Source: Zygnema cylindricum (lineage: Eukaryota; Streptophyta; Zygnematophyceae; Zygnematales; Zygnemataceae). From it: 53,127 nt of DNA. Numbering within the stretch: position 1 is the first letter of the stretch; every line of letters begins with the position of its first letter. A model generated the notes under the pieces. That model searched no databases and had not been told where the DNA came from. It worked only from the letters and a program-made list of their open reading frames with translations. This document shows positions 1 to 11,000 of this stretch, piece after piece. The translations under genes and the position numbers were made by a program. Where the stretch lies: contig JBBHKE010000893.1 of NCBI GenBank assembly GCA_037447655.1, forward strand, positions 789,725 through 842,851, read 5' to 3'.

Positions 1-213
1 GGGAGAAGGAGTAGGAGAGGGAGAGGGATAGGGAGAGGGAGAGGAAGAGGAAGAGAGAGAGGGAGAGAGAGGGATGAGGAAGAGGGAGAGGGAGAGGGAG
101 AGGGAGAGTGATAGGGAGAGGGAGAGGAAGAGGAAGTGAGAGAGAGAGGGGGATGAGGAAGAGGGAGAGGGAGAGGGAGAGAGAGGGATTCGGAGAGGGA
201 GAGGGAGAGAAAT
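1..213. repeat. GA-rich simple repeat tract
   Basis: Almost pure purine sequence made of GGGAGA/GAGAGG units runs from the window edge to about 213. It resembles, on the opposite strand, the pyrimidine tracts in the introns of the WD40 gene further along. An arginine/glutamate-rich open frame through it is a repeat artefact. Confidence 0.9.
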
Positions 214-690
214 ATTTTTTGTATATACGTTTGTTTATATGTACAGCTGGCAGCTCCTGTTCCATGAGGACATGGTTCCCCTTCCTCCGCATATTACACT
301 AAAGAACAACTCGTTTTCATTTTGTAATAAGTGATGGCTAAGGCGCAACCTTGTTTTATAACACGTCTTTCCGCCTTACAAACGAACTCATTGCTCAAAT
401 AATTTTTATATTCAACAACATCTTCTCAATAAAAGATAAAAAAATGTAAAAAAAATACAAGGTGGAGTAGATACATATCTTCATACTTTAATTCAACCAA
501 CTTTAACTCTCGATTGCGTTTGTAACCTTAACCTTAATTGCGTAGTGAATGCTTTTGTTCTTATTGCTCTCTTTTCATTTCTTTCTTTTTTATTCGCGAA
601 GCCACCACTAATTATGGTGCATTTTGAAAAATGTTCCAAAAAAATTGTTGTATAAGCGGTTTCACGTACAATCAAACTGGTGTGAATAAC
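214..690. other. AT-rich stretch with no gene
   Basis: No frame with recognisable protein content or splice structure is visible. The sequence is AT-rich with short homopolymers and leads into the MITE at 691. Confidence 0.5.
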
Positions 691-869
691 TACACCGCTC
701 ATCGTTATTAGAGTTTGTTTATCATTAGAGTTAACACTTTACTAGAAATAACTACACTACACTATTTGTCACGCGGTTCATCATGGGCCAACTAATTAAA
801 TAGTTTTATCAACACTAATTTATGACTTTGAACTCGTAGTGAATAACTCTAACAGCCGTTGGCAGTGTA
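691..869. mobile_element. MITE, family E (TACACCG ends, about 180 bp)
   Basis: The left end reads TACACCGCTCATCGTTATTAG and the right end closes with the complementary CTCTAACAGCCGTTGGCAGTGTA-type sequence, so the two termini are imperfect inverted repeats of roughly 23 bp. The interior has no coding potential. Its termini match the other TACACCG elements in this window, whose insertion target is TA. Confidence 0.6.
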
Positions 870-1777
870 CTGTAGGAACGAATTTAGGGTTACTGAAAAT
901 GCTTTTTTTTAAGAAAGAACGGCAAAATAAAGGATGCTTTTGGAACTCAGCTTTCCATGTGTTTCATTTGTTTCATGAAAACTGAAAAAAGAAATCCAAA
1001 CACTTATATTTTTCAGAATGATAAAAAAATAGATTATTATAGGCCAAAAGGGAAGTTTCTTATGGCTATCTCACCTCTTCCACGAGACGTTCTCTCTCGT
1101 CATCTTCCGCCATGTCATCCTCACCAGCCGCCTGACACGTGGCAGAAAAGGGACGTCATATCATTACCAAGAAAAAAAATTGTATTAATTATCCACTGTA
1201 ATTTTTAATACTCAAGAAATTTCCATGAGAAAAGAAAAAGGAAAGACAACCGGTTCGATTTTTGTTCACTGACCTCTGAAAAGTGTAATCCAGTAAGAGA
1301 ATATTCTTGATGACCGTAAAATTCGGAAAACGCAGTTGACACGTGCAACAGGGCGACTAACGCTAAAAACCATATTTTTTTCGCCATAGATTCCACGTGT
1401 CAACCTCTCCCGCTCTTCCCTGCTGAAGAAGGAGAAGAAGTCGGTGGGCAAATACCAGATTTAGTGTTGGAATAGATCCTAACATTTAGTACGTACAGTA
1501 CTCAGGTGAAACTTTGTTATCCGTACAGGAGTCCAGGAAATATGCTACAAATGAATGGGTAACGGTTCACCGAAAAGTACAATAAGCCAGCGAACTTAAC
1601 TGCCACGTAACAGGTTATATAAAAGCGGTTGAAATTCAGTTGACCAGTACCGGTTAGGTACTGTACAGTACAGGTCTCGTCATACCTCACGGTCAAGGTG
1701 TATGTTGATGCCGTCAGGACGGTGACGTGACGGTCCTACGTCCATCGAAATAAATCAATACTATACCTGAAAGTTAG
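870..1777. other. Non-coding, transposon-derived stretch
   Basis: No gene is visible. The stretch holds scattered CACGTG/ACGTGTC words around 1100-1400 and a cluster of GTACAGTA words at 1490-1680. The short open frames here lack domain features. Confidence 0.4.
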
Positions 1778-2563
1778 GGTGCGTCTCCATGTGCCTAAGT
1801 AAGGGTTTTTTTCTGTCGTTTCCTGTAAAACTTAGAGCCGTACCGCGTAAGTTTCAACCGTACAAAAAATAGAGAAAATGAGAAGTACATTTTGCGTCAT
1901 CACCGAATTTAAGATGTACTACATGTTGTCATTTTGTGTTATTCGACCCACGGCCACGCCAAAAAACATCATCTTCAAATTTTTCTTTAAAACACAGGGA
2001 AGATGTGTTTTAAAACAAAGAATTTTCGAAAAAACAAATAGAAACACGTAGTCGCACGTGTAACAAATTTTCAAGAAATTTCAAAAGAATTCAAGCGATG
2101 ACGAAAAGTGCAGGATCCGCTATGTTTTGTCCGTATCCGTTCAGGTACGACAAAGCAAAGTACACAATTTGTTTGGTTTTGTCCGTTTGCACTTGGTACG
2201 GATTTTATTTCGCCAGGGGTCTCAATATTCGATGCCATTTCACGTCGAGCTGCAAGAGACGCAAAGGCAAATTGCATCTTCTTCAACCGTGAAACGACAC
2301 TGGCTAGATGGGCGGTACGTGTACAATGTCACAAAAAGTCATGCGACGTCACAAGCAGTTACAAAATAATGAAATATAACGTGCGTCATCACAGATTGTA
2401 CACTGTCGACAACCGTCACGGGCATTGTCGACGTATACAATCGTCACGCCCTTAAGTGAGAACTTCGTTTGGTACACGTAGGGACACCGGAAATCCGGGT
2501 CCGCCGGATCTGTGCTAAAAAACAAAGTAAATTCTCTAAGTTTCAAGTACATGGAGACGCACC
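1778..2563. mobile_element. G-family non-autonomous DNA element, 786 bp
   Basis: The termini are a perfect 15-bp inverted repeat, GGTGCGTCTCCATGT at 1778 and its complement ending at 2563. The subterminal segment reading TTTCTGTCGTTT and the right-hand segment GCTAAAAAACAAAGTAA recur in the copy at 16246-17068. The overlapping short frames in several registers are not gene-like. I could not read a convincing target duplication. Confidence 0.65.
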
Positions 2564-2761
2564 ATAATATTTGTTCTTCCCGGAATCATATTTCTTTTTG
2601 TTGCTACATTGCCACGCGACGAGAAACAATTGAGTTACAGATGGCGATGTACAGTGCCTCATTTATGTCTGACACAATGTACGGACTACGAGTATTTAAT
2701 ACCACTTTCAGTATTACTGCAGTTTCGTTTGAAGTGTAGAAGTTTGTGTTGTACAGTAAAG

Positions 2762-3344
2762 AACACCACGAATCGTTATTAGCGTTGAGAAATTATTAGT
2801 GTTAAAATATTAATTAATATTATTAACACTAATTACGATTTCTACTTTTTTTGAAAAAAATGTTTAACTCTAATTGAACTATAATTCTAATTTTGGTACG
2901 ACGGATCTGCCATCAGGATCTTCACGGTAAAATAGGTAAAAGTACAAAATTTGTTGCGTCCTTTGACTCTTATTTTTTCATAACTCTATTTTGGGCGTTC
3001 GAGCGAATAATTATTACGCCTCACATATATCTACACTAAAATAGGTACGGTCTCATCCTGGCCTTTTATTCCGAGCGCAGTTTTACATGCGATCGCGATT
3101 ATATTAATCCATTTTTCGTACTTTTTTACTTTATTAAGTACCATTTTGTACGGACTGACACGTCCTTACACCACACTATTCAATAATATCATAAATTACT
3201 AAATTATAATTATGAACGCTAATTCTCTAGAACCGTAATTAACGTTAAGGAAAATTTTGTATTATTAATTCTATTTCAGGTTTTGGAATCAAAATTTGGG
3301 GGTGCCGATATAGAGTTCATAACGCTATAACGATTCGCGGTGTA
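2762..3344. mobile_element. MITE, family B (about 580 bp)
   Basis: The left end is CACCACGAATCGTTATTAGCG and the right end AACGATTCGCGGTGTA. The interior shares blocks with other B copies: a GTACGGACTGACA-like block and the ATCCTTACACCACACTATT region. It abuts the next MITE with only three bases between them. Confidence 0.6.
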
Positions 3345-3347
3345 CTG

Positions 3348-3549
3348 TACACCGCCAATCGCTATTAGAGTATATAACGCTAATACGGTGCCCCTAAATT
3401 TTGACCCCAAAACCTGAAATAGAATTAATAGCGCTATTTAAGGACGTGGACCATAATCTGCCACGTCTCAGGCACTAAATAAGAATCAATAACGCTAATT
3501 ATTTTTTGACGCTATTTAATCCTTGACTCTAATAGCGATTGGCGGTGTA
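3348..3549. mobile_element. MITE, family E, complete, 202 bp
   Basis: The left end TACACCGCCAATCGCTATT is matched by a perfect inverted repeat of about 23 bp at the right end. The interior has an AAATTTTGACC segment and a GACGTGGACCATAATCTGCCACGTCT segment also found in the copy at 30335-31393. Confidence 0.8.
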
Positions 3550-3553
3550 ACTG

Positions 3554-4075
3554 TACACCGCCAATCGTTATTAGCGTGTAAGTTTTGTTAGCGTATAAAA
3601 ATAATTACCGTGGTGTACGCTATTTAAGAATTTGAAAATTTTGGAAAAAATCATACATTCTAATTGTTTGGTTATGGTAATTTGGATCTTTGAAGGAAAA
3701 AATGTTGGTCGCAAACATGCTATAATACTAATATAGGTTTCCGTACAAAATCTGACAAATTGTACACAAATTGTACATTCACACGGTCGAAAAGCGGCTG
3801 TCGGACGAATATATGTGCGAGCGGATTTTTACGACCTGGTTTTTTCCTTTTAGAACGCACATTCTCATGCGTCCGCGGTTACTAAACTACTTTTATCTTA
3901 AAAGGTACATGTATGTACGGTCCTGACACTGACCGTACACTATTTAAGAGACAACGTATGAAAAACCCTAAATAGAATAAATAAAAAATAGAATGAACTC
4001 ACACTAATGGAGAATAAAAAAAAAAAAAGCGGGACGGAATTAGCGTACACAACGCTAATAACGATTGGCGGTGTA
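3554..4075. mobile_element. MITE, family B, complete, 522 bp
   Basis: Perfect terminal inverted repeats begin TACACCGCCAATCGTTATT. The interior carries TCCGTACAAAATCTGAC, an ATGCGTCCGCGG segment and a GTATGTACGGTCCTGACA segment that identify family B. A related, truncated copy lies in the opposite orientation at about 5937-6380. Confidence 0.8.
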
Positions 4076-4489
4076 GTTTTGACTTGGAAAAATTTCGAAA
4101 AAAAAGTTATACACTAATTTTTCAACGAACGCTAATATGGGTACAGCTGATTTGTCGAGAAGATATTTACAGTAATATAGGTGTAGGTACAAATTCTGAC
4201 AATTTGTACACTGTCGCATACTTTCACTCTAATTAATTCCTAACTCTAATTTCAGTTGCGCGACAAATAAATGTACACTAAAACAGGTACAAGTACGAAA
4301 TCTTTTAAATTGTATACCAAATCGTGGTTGTATCCTATTTAGGATTAACTGACAGGGCAGTTTTTTTTGTGATAGCAAATATTTATTTAAATATCCGTAT
4401 TTTTTTATTTAAAAGTACATTTTTATACGCACCGACAAGTTTCGTACTCCACACTAATAAAATAATACATAAATTAAAATGGTGTACAC

Positions 4490-4997
4490 TACACCGCGCA
4501 TCGTAATTAGAGTAATGAAAAAATTAGAGTAAAAAAAGAGAAAAAAATAATTAGAGTAATTTACTCTAATTTATGTGATAGAACTGTTTCAGAAAGGAAT
4601 TTACTCTAATTTATGCGGTGTACTCTAATTTGGCAAGTTAATATCCTCTACTGTAAATAAGGTTCGTACAGTATCTTGACAAAACGTACAGTTTATCACG
4701 TCACTTTCATAGACGTTTGCACTGCGCTGGATTGTTAAAACGCAGTTACATGATAATGGCCTGTATTAAATCATTATTTGTACTTTTTATTTATAAAAAG
4801 TACATTTTGCTGAGACGGATGTCATCCGTACTCACACCATTTAAAACGAACATATATTAGAATAAAAACGCTAATTAAACTTTACCTTAAATAGAATAAT
4901 GAAAAAATTAGAATCATTTACTCTATTTGATGTGATAGAGTCGAAATTTCGAGCGACCGAATTAGAGTAATTTACTCTAATTACGATTCGCGGTGTA
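4490..4997. mobile_element. MITE, family B, 508 bp
   Basis: It runs from TACACCGCGCATCGTAATTAG to the complementary ACTCTAATTACGATTCGCGGTGTA-type end. Repeated TTAGAGTAATTTACTCTAA palindromic words sit just inside both ends. The 4076-4489 stretch between this and the previous element looks like another degenerate B copy. Confidence 0.75.
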
Positions 4998-5936
4998 ATT
5001 GTTCTTCTCGTAATTGGCGTACAGGAAAAATTAGTATCATTTACCCTATTATAGGCAAAACCCTCAAAATTTAGGGGCGCCGAATTAGTGTTCAACACGC
5101 TAAATACGACCGACGGTGTACTGTTTTTCTCTAATGTCACGTAAATTTTGGCTGCCCGATAAAATCCGGGCATCATAAAAGGTATGTCCGTACGCCTACC
5201 AGTAGAAGACCCTCCCAAAATGTTGTCGTAAAGCGAAAATTCCCCCCCGCAAATCCGTTCTAGGAAACGTTTTGGAACAGCGAAAAGACAAAATAAAATT
5301 TTCAATTATTGTCCGTACGCTGGCCGGCAGCGCGGTCGAGTGTGGTCCCAGTTTTCACGCTGTACGGACGTGAGAAATTTCATTAGAATTCTACGTCATG
5401 AATTCTATTGGTCCTTCCTTCGGGTCCGGTCAGTTTGCGGAAAATTTTCACATTTATAATTTGGAACGAATACCTTACAACCAAAAACATAAAAATCTAG
5501 AAAGTAAAAACATATTGCTGCATTCACACCCGAAATGGATTGATGAATGAGATGAGGAAACGAATGTCCTTTTGTTTTGTTTGGACGTGAATCGCCTTTG
5601 ACGTCATCTCACGTCAACTAAAACGTCGCGACGTGGTTCATGTTGCCGTACGATTAAGCGTCGAATGACTCAAATCCGTCCGTACCTAAGCCATCGTTTT
5701 GACGTTTTTACGTTATATTTTAGATGATTGTTTTGTCAAAATTACAAAAAAAAACTTAACATTTTACGTTCGATTCTAGTTGATTTTTGATTGGTTATTC
5801 GTTATGGGTTACCATTTTGAAAATTTTGTACAGTACGGATGAATCATTCGAGATGCGACTTCATGTTTTTCAAGTCGGATTTCTGCACCTGAAAAAGGGT
5901 TCCCTGAAAGAAGATGACTTACCATCATATTCCTCG

Positions 5937-6380
5937 CCAATCGTTAATAGCGTTGTGTACGCTAATACTGTCCCTTTTTATTCTCCATTAGCGTAGTTCA
6001 TTCTATTTTTTCTTTACTCTATTTAGGGTTAATTTTTTAGTACCGTACAAAATGGAAGTACGCCGTCAGTCAGTTAGTGTGGTGTACGGACAGTGTCAGA
6101 TCGTACAAAATTGTACCTTTTTAAGTGAAAAAGTATAATTAATGAGATTTCGTAGCCACGGACGCATGAGAATGTGCGCTCTAAAAAAGGGGTCTAATCG
6201 GGCTGTCAAATATCACGTTCGCACATATTCGTCCAGCAACCACGTTTCGACTGTGTGAACGTACGATTTGTGTACGATTTGTCAAATTTTGTACGAATAC
6301 CTATATTAGTGTAAGCATATTTGCGACCGACATTTTTTTTTTTTTTCAAAGACCCAAATTATAATTATTAACAATTAGAG
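5937..6380. mobile_element. MITE, family B, reversed and truncated
   Basis: It begins with CGCCAATCGTTAATAGCG. It then carries, in reverse order, the interior blocks of the 3554-4075 copy, including GTACGGACAGTGTCAGA, a GACGCATGAGAATGTGCGC block and TATTAGTGTAAGCATATTTGCGACCGACATT. The terminal repeat on the far side is lost. Confidence 0.6.
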
Positions 6381-7049
6381 ATTGAAGTTCATTGGAACAA
6401 AAAATGAGTTTTCTGAAGTGGGACCTCTCCAGTGCTGTAGCCGTCGTCATATTTTGTTTTATGTGGAAAACAACATTGAATATCTTGCTAATATTCTCAA
6501 ATTGGGAGTTACGGTGACGTTGTATGTTTTTAGAGAAGCATTATTTAGTTTGTAAATGGTGATGGCCTCACGGTACACCAGTCGAAAATTTGAAACCAAA
6601 CCGTTGGAAAATGAGCATCGTGTATGTAACATGAATCAAAAAATTTAACGTGCATTCAAAATCAGCGAAAATGCAAAGCGAATCTAAATGGCGCTTTTTG
6701 TCGCTGTTGCGCATTGTCCCACTATTTGGGGCCGTACCATGCGTCGCGGCGTAAAGGCGGGGCCTAAAATGGGTATCTCACAAGTCACGAAAAGTACAAA
6801 ACATGGTGAGCATGACATCACGCCGTGTATGGTACATAAATGAGGTACGGCGGTGCGAAAATCATTGGCGATTTTTCGTATCAAATATGAATATCGTGTC
6901 ACACTCTTGCGATGGATTATGACTCTCCGCGTTTAGTTCAAATTAGCATCTGCATCTGGAATTCCTTATACCGAATGTATGTTTTTTTCAAGGTACCAAA
7001 TTCTTAGTAGCGTAAACCATGGTAGAATTTCATTCCTAAAACTTCTAAA

Positions 7050-7843
7050 GCGATTGGTGAATGTTGTGTGCCTTAGATAATCCCATGTGCGATCCATCAA
7101 TTGCTCCAGGAATATCATCGGCGGGATTTTGATGCTCGTGTCGAGCCAGCATATGTATTCTCTCGTGATATATAGTATTACAAAATTACTGTTTTTTATA
7201 TAAATTTGTTATTTTAGCGAAAAAAGTCAGGTATATCATCCGTCTCCATTGGAATTTTGGTTCGATGACTTAAATAGTAGGCAAAATGCGGCAAAAAAAA
7301 TTACTAGTCAAAATTGTAATGATAAATTAACAGGGGTGTGGTTACAGGAGAGGTCTTTGAAATAATGCGGACAAATGTATGCATTCTGAGACCTCCGGAA
7401 TTATGTATCGTTTTCAAAGAGTTTCCCTTAAGTGTTCGTTATAGTGGTTTTGCGTAAGTTGTTCGTCTCAAAAAATCATCGAATATTTGGAAACCGACCT
7501 TTTTTCGTCTGTAAAATCGTACATGCGTATGACGTACGTGTACTTCACAAGTGTACCTCGTCAATGTACCTCAGAGATCTCCTTCACTCTCTTGACTTTC
7601 AGGAAAAAAACCGCATTTCTTTTCGGCAAAGATTTTACAGTCACTTTGTCCGAAGTCACGAGACTTTGAAAACCTGTGGTTTTTTTTTTATGATTTTAGC
7701 TTCGATATATCGACGATACGATATATCGGTGATAAATCGCGATAATTTGAAATTCGATATATCGGAGCGATATATTGATTATTGGATACCTGAAATTCGA
7801 TATATATCGAATATCGGCAAACGGTCCTCGATACCCAACACTA
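7050..7843. mobile_element. hAT-like C-family element, degenerate long form
   Basis: The right end CGATACCCAACACTA and the CGATATATCG-rich subterminal region match the complete copy at 30420-31266. The middle is collinear with that copy, for example at GACGTACGTGTACTTCACAAG and GACTTTCAGGAAAAAAACC. The left terminus is too decayed to place exactly. The 171-codon open frame across it is not supported as a protein. Confidence 0.6.
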
Positions 7844-8111
7844 CTAACAACAATTGTCAAGTTTTGACGCACTTGACCGTACGTTTTTGTCCGTCGCTAA
7901 GCTCCAAATCGTATACTTTGTCCGTCGCTAGGCTCCAAAACGTTTGACAGCCGAGCAGTCGGTCAGTTTGGCGCCTCTGTTTTTGTTTTTTTGTGAAATG
8001 AATGGTACGTGATCATTCATTTCCTCATCTCATTCATCATCCATTTCCGGTGTGAATGCAACAGTATGTGTATCATGCAAATGTATTATATGTTTTTGGA
8101 TTTTTTATTTA

Positions 8112-8711
8112 TTTTTATCCTATATGTATATAAACATTTTTAAACATTTTTATTTATTTTACGGGTGCTGAACGTTTACCGTTTGTTTTTTGGATCGTCT
8201 CCGCAGTTTCAACCAATTATATTCTTTTGTTGACGAAGAACGATTTTTCTCAAAGTTTTCTCGTTGACTTTTCATTTTTTTTCAACGATAAAGTACACGT
8301 GTCAAAAACGGTCCGATTTTTTGGGCCAATCGCAACGATTGGTTATTTGTAGGTCGATTTTTTTCGGTTCCGGAGGACTTGACCGACGATTTGACTATTT
8401 TGCCCATCGCTATTAGGGTTTTTTTATTTTTTAGGTTTTATCTCTCTTAAGCCATGGGACCAAGTGTTTTTCCTTAAAAAAAGTATTTTTTGGCAAACTT
8501 GTTGGTTTTAAAATAATGATACGAAATGATTCCGATTCAAATCATAACCGGATCGAGTCATATTTTTATCATAGCAAATGAATGGTTAACGCGTGGCATT
8601 AGCATCAAAATCGAAATGGCATAAAAGTGAATCATCTACCTATCTAATAGCTATCTCTATATTAACTATATACCTATGGTCATCTGTTTGAAAACCTTTA
8701 AAAGTTTAAAT
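8112..8711. other. Non-coding stretch before the copia insertion
   Basis: No gene features are visible. There is a MITE-end remnant (CCCATCGCTATTAGGG) near 8402 and AT-rich sequence otherwise. Confidence 0.4.
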
Positions 8712-8944
8712 CATAGTTCAAAAGTAGGCGTTTTGTTGAAATAAGTAGTTTTTGTATTTTCTAGTTTAAAATAAATTAGCGGAAACATATATAAGAAATG
8801 ATGGCAGCCTGCCTCCATCTCTTCTCTCTCTCCCCCATACTTGTTGTAGTCACTCAAAGAGAGAGAGAGAGCGATGGAGCCATGGCTGCCTCAGCTCCAT
8901 AGGAAGGACTAAAGAGTGACTTAAGTCACTCTCAACAAAAGGTT

Positions 8945-9015
8945 GAGTCCGGCAAGACTCGAACCCCCGACCGGTAGAGCGCGGCGTAGCCGTTAGCTCT
9001 AACCAGTCTGTCGTA
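8945..9015 (-). other. tRNA-like sequence inside the LTR
   Basis: Read on the minus strand, this stretch has a D-arm/A-box-like GACTGGTTAGAGC followed about 40 bases later by a B-box-like GGTTCGAGTCT. The acceptor stem does not close, so it is not a functional tRNA gene. It could be a tRNA-derived fragment or a cryptic Pol III promoter. The same stretch recurs in the right LTR at about 14291-14361. Confidence 0.3.
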
Positions 9016-9516
9016 GAAGTCCGTTAGATTATATAGGGTTTCATTCATATATAAACTGTTGTATAGTACCGAAATGATCTAACTGGAATATGAAACGAAA
9101 CGAACATAGAACTTGTTAAGGTTTAGTGCGAAACGTCATTTCGCACGAAACAAATGAAACAGACACTTTTAACGGTCGACATTTAATGTCGGATTTAATC
9201 CGACGGCGCACGTCGTCGCCGAGATCGCGAAATGGTCACTTTGGATTTTATGGACGTGGCATGACGTGGCGCCGCGTGGAAGGATGACATTCGGTCGCGG
9301 GAATTCCGGAGGAAATACGGACAAGTGGAAAAATGACACGCGTCCACTCAAGAGCCTTGTCGTACACCGGCCGTACAAAAAGTACATCGGCCATAGTACC
9401 TTTTTGTACTTTACAGTAATACGATTGGTTCGTACTTAAGTAGATAGGGGTTGTGAGAGGGATTTAGGACTTAGGAAATATTTGGTAGACAGACACCTCT
9501 CTCTAAGAGAGCTTTG

Positions 9517-9522
9517 TATAAA
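9517..9522 (+). promoter_or_regulatory. LTR TATA box
   Basis: TATAAA in the context TTTGTATAAATTGG is present in both LTRs, about 220 bp before the LTR end. That is a sensible position for the U3/R promoter. This is inferred from sequence and position only. Confidence 0.5.
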
Positions 9523-9737
9523 TTGGCATTTTTGCCGGCTCATAACTTATCGCCTGGTTGGCCGTTTTCAGTGATTCTTTTTGCTACGGACTCAGGGGAG
9601 TCCAGGCTACACAGGGGTGAAGTCAAATTGTCAGTTTGCCTTCTTGGGCAGAAGTGGTTGTGGCTTAAAGTGGGTTAGTTAAATACTATCTAGAGGCTTC
9701 CTGTATTCTGTAGTCCAATGGAGGACACAGAATTGCG

Positions 9738-9752
9738 GGTTATGGGCCCACC
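9738..9752 (+). promoter_or_regulatory. Primer-binding site matching internal initiator tRNA-Met
   Basis: GGTTATGGGCCCACC directly abuts the 5' LTR. Its complement GGTGGGCCCATAACC is, from memory of plant initiator tRNA-Met, the anticodon-stem/loop region rather than the 3' end. This is the half-tRNA priming mode known for Drosophila copia, yeast Ty5 and relatives. The usual plant copia site (TGGTATCAGAGC) is not seen here. Confidence 0.75.
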
Positions 9753-10428
9753 CTCTAGGGTGCCCACCTTCAATGGATCTGGGTTCATCTATTGGGAAGC
9801 CATGATGATGGGAGCTTTGTGTGAAAAACGATACTGGGGTATCGTCAGTGGACAAGTGAAACGTCCACCTTCGCGAACTCCACCAGGATTTGGGGGAGTA
9901 AGGTTTTCTGCAACAACGGCTGCCTCAGCGAAGGAGGCAGATGATGGGGACAGTAGTGTGTCCGAAAAGGAGAAAGGGAAGGAGACACCCCTCACTCCTA
10001 TTGCCACAGTATCGGGAGCGGCGACCGTGAAGACCGTGGAGAACGATACTCAAATGTGGGAGGATGTAAACATGGCTGCAAAGAACTTCATTCTAAGGCA
10101 CCTCACTCAAGGTTTGGCCACTCCTCATCTTCACATTTACAAGGCCGAGGAGTTGTGGGAGAGTGTGGTGGAGATTTATAGAGCTGGAACTATTCAGGAG
10201 CTCCAGTTGGCTGAGCAAAAGCTATTGAGTTACACTTACAAAGGAGGAAAGATGTTAGATTACTGTAAGGATCTTTTTTGTTTGTATATGGAAATGGAAA
10301 GTGCCGGGTGGACAGGTACAATGAAAATGAAAGTTAACACCCATATCATGAAATTACCAGATGAGTTCGAAAACATAGTGTACCGAGTACGAGAATGCCT
10401 GATAGTTCATGGAAATGGATTACAGTAG
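9741..10428 (+). pseudogene. gag: copia gag, N-terminal part (frame-broken)
   Basis: The Gag of a Ty1/copia element forms the virus-like particle that packages the element RNA. The FNG-x-FIYWE motif near the start, followed by helical sequence through LPDEFENIVYRVRE, is typical of copia Gag (UBN2-type). Translation may start at 9741, inside the primer site, or at 9718, inside the LTR. The frame is lost near 10393, and coding similarity continues in another register. The next block carries the zinc knuckle. Confidence 0.8.
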
Positions 10429-11000
10429 TCAGGATGATACTTGTGCAGGAAAACACAATGAAGATTAGGAGAGGAGGAAAGAGCATTCAAGCTCTAGCAA
10501 CAGGAGGGGACCGATGGGGGAAGGACCCGAAGATACCTTATAGAGGGGAAAGAGATAATTCTGGGGGACAGAGGCCCCCAAAGGGTCTTTGTCATTATTG
10601 CAAAAAGTCGGGACACTTTATTGCAGATTGTGTCAAGCTATCGGAGCTGAGGCTCGAAGAAAACCCTGGAGGGGGTTCTTCCGGAGGGAAGAAAAAGGCA
10701 CTTGTGGTTACAAAAGTGTCAGGAGAAACCGAGGATGAGTCATCTGAGGAGGATGGGGAGCTTCTTCTTGACGAGAATCTGGAGGAGAATGAGATCCTTC
10801 GGAGGCAGAAGTGTGCCCTTGGAGCAATTCGGGAAGCTCCACAGGAACAATGGATCATCGACTCAGGTGCATCCATGCATATGTGTCGTGATAAAGAACT
10901 CTTCACAAAGCTAAGAAAGATTCCTACTGTAGAGATAGAGTTTGGGGATGGGAGAGTGGTTACTACAAATCTAGTGGGATCAGTAGATCTGAAAGTCTAA
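10395..11000 (+). pseudogene. copia gag zinc knuckle and protease region
   Basis: The block continues Gag after the frame change. A CX2CX4HX4C knuckle (CHYCKKSGHFIADC) is encoded at 10590-10631, after a basic, glycine-rich stretch. An acidic linker is followed by the aspartic protease active site DSGAS at 10860-10874, preceded by QWIID as in copia proteases. An in-frame TAA at 10998-11000 interrupts the polyprotein; the same register continues open immediately downstream. The knuckle would bind element RNA, and the protease would cleave Gag-Pol. Confidence 0.85.

Larger units (their letters stand above)
5480..8105. repeat. Possible 2.6-kb foldback element with inverted ends
   Basis: A segment at about 5516-5566 (ATTCACACCCGAAATGGAT through GATGAGGAAACGAATG) recurs in inverted form at about 8018-8063. 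Similarity extends outward to the ACATA/AAAAACATA sequence near 5490 and 8095. Inside lie a reversed partial B MITE (5937-6380) and a degenerate hAT copy (to 7843). The ends are not sharp, so this could be an old element or an inverted duplication. Confidence 0.35.
8734..9737 (+). repeat. 5' LTR of the copia element
   Basis: It starts TGTTGAAATAAG and ends ...AATTGCG; the right LTR ends ...AATTGCA, so the canonical terminal CA is mutated here. A TATAAA at 9517-9522 is the likely promoter, placing U3 upstream. U3 carries a perfect 20-bp palindrome (8913-8932), a hairpin-capable inverted repeat (about 9373-9405) and an antisense tRNA-like stretch (about 8955-9008). Confidence 0.93.

Noticed and set aside
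2071-2455. Overlapping frames of 64-115 codons on both strands
   Set aside because: They lie inside a G-family element, compete in several registers and have no recognisable motif.
8945-9015. Functional tRNA gene
   Set aside because: The acceptor and T stems do not pair properly. It is kept only as tRNA-like sequence.
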